The notes under the pieces are model-generated. The model was not told the origin of the DNA and ran no database searches. It was given only the letters and a program-made list of their open reading frames with translations. DNA of 64,000 nucleotides from Brachypterus glaber (taxonomy: Eukaryota; Arthropoda; Insecta; Coleoptera; Kateretidae): contig OY294048.1 in assembly GCA_958510825.1 (NCBI GenBank), positions 10,619,589 through 10,683,588 of the forward strand, written 5' to 3'. Below are positions 63,140-64,000 of this stretch, piece by piece (the stretch's first letter is position 1; every line of letters begins with the position of its first letter). A program made the position numbers and the translations under genes.

Positions 63140-64000
63140 TAGAACAGTTATCGAAGGCATAGTTTTTTTTATCTAATTTAGACAGTCTGAAAGACAAAAA
63201 CCAAAAAGTCTTGTTAAAAATGACTCCCCAAGATGATTTTTGAAAAATTGCCGAAAGATTTTAGTCAGAGTGTTAAACAGTTTTTTTTTTATGCGCTGTG
63301 AATAGTATAATAACAGATTATTTTTTTTGAGATCTAATTTTAACGTAAACGGATAGATCATCGATGACTAGCCACGGCAGACCTGAAGTTAACTTAAGTT
63401 TCAAAGAATGATCAAAGCCAACAACCAGTCGATATTGGTAGAATGGGGTATAGGCTATTCATAAAATTTTAAAATTTAGAAATTTGAATAATAATTCTAG
63501 TTAAGTTTTGTCCGCAGAATCCGAATTCGTTTACAGAATTGGTCTATCTGTTTTCCAAAAAATGAAAACACACTTATATTTTACGAATTATTCGATATCA
63601 TTTCTAAATACTAAGACTTTCTCTGTCGTTTTGACATATGTGCAAGTTAATATCTAGTATTATTTAGACTTTTCGCTAAAACTGAATTTAGATTTACATT
63701 TTTTCGAAAATAAAAAATAATAGGTAAATTTTGTGAACGGATTCAGATTCTACGAACAAAATTTAACTAGAATTGTTATGTAAGTTTCCAGGTTATGAAA
63801 TTGTAAAAAAATAGGGCCATCACCAAGAACTTTTAACAGTATCTTTCGAAAACCATCTGGTTGTTTGCTTTGACCATTCATTGAAACTTAAGTTAACCTC
63901 AGGCTAACGTGTAGCCGTTGCAACTTCAAAATGTTTTTTTTTATGTTATGGCGTCCTACAAAGTAAGGGACGCCTTGATTCTTCAGATTAAAAGCTTTTA
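63140..64000. mobile_element. Probable foldback element at the right edge
   Basis: GGCAGACCTGAAGTTAACTT, AAGTTTCAAAGAATGATCAAAG (63377-63420) is mirrored by CTTTGACCATTCATTGAAAC, TTAAGTTAACCTCAGGCTAA (63860-63906). Inner arms GAATTCGTTTACAGAATTGG-type and TTTTGTGAACGGATTCAGAT also pair. No gene. Confidence 0.6.

Overview
The window is AT-rich eukaryotic DNA with GT-AG introns, insect-type aminopeptidase N genes, a copia-type retrotransposon whose primer-binding site matches Drosophila copia, two non-LTR retrotransposons, a tRNA-headed SINE and dozens of foldback or MITE-like repeats. An insect (arthropod) nuclear genome fits best. The order cannot be settled from the sequence. Most longer open frames outside the transposons are chance or repeat-derived; the host genes lie in short exons that I rebuilt from splice sites and reading phase.

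Left part (1-12949, minus strand): the 5' half of an aminopeptidase N (M1 metallopeptidase) gene. Six exons join in phase (12734-12949, 11592-11871, 10100-10391, 2529-2684, 594-899, 1-40). They encode a short cytoplasmic tail, one membrane anchor, the N-terminal M1 domain and an intact AMENWG substrate-binding motif. The HEXXH zinc site would lie beyond the left edge. Its introns carry tandem duplications, minisatellites and foldback elements.

Middle (13-46 kb): mostly repeats. There are three or four copies each of several terminal-inverted-repeat families, a SINE, a hAT-like MITE with an 8-bp target duplication, and a copia element (28493-34654) whose 3' LTR is split by a 5'-truncated non-LTR element. 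Next is a small two-exon host gene (35045-38707) encoding a 114-residue secreted, cysteine-rich, probably GPI-anchored protein of unknown function. A further element resembles Drosophila foldback (FB) elements: its inverted repeats are built from 16-bp tandem units, and it sits in an 8-bp target duplication.

Right part (46.9-61.6 kb, plus strand): a second, divergently transcribed aminopeptidase N paralogue. It has a probable 5' UTR exon, a signal peptide and seven coding exons in continuous phase, and runs off the right edge. The M1 fold signatures are kept, but GAMEN, both HEXXH histidines, the distal zinc-binding Glu and the catalytic Tyr are all replaced while the frame stays open. This indicates a secreted or membrane-tethered pseudoenzyme rather than a peptidase. 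One of its introns holds a truncated Jockey-superclade retrotransposon nested inside a DNA-transposon relic.

The two aminopeptidase genes are a head-to-head paralogue pair, one apparently catalytic and one apparently dead, separated by about 34 kb of repeats containing the cysteine-rich gene.
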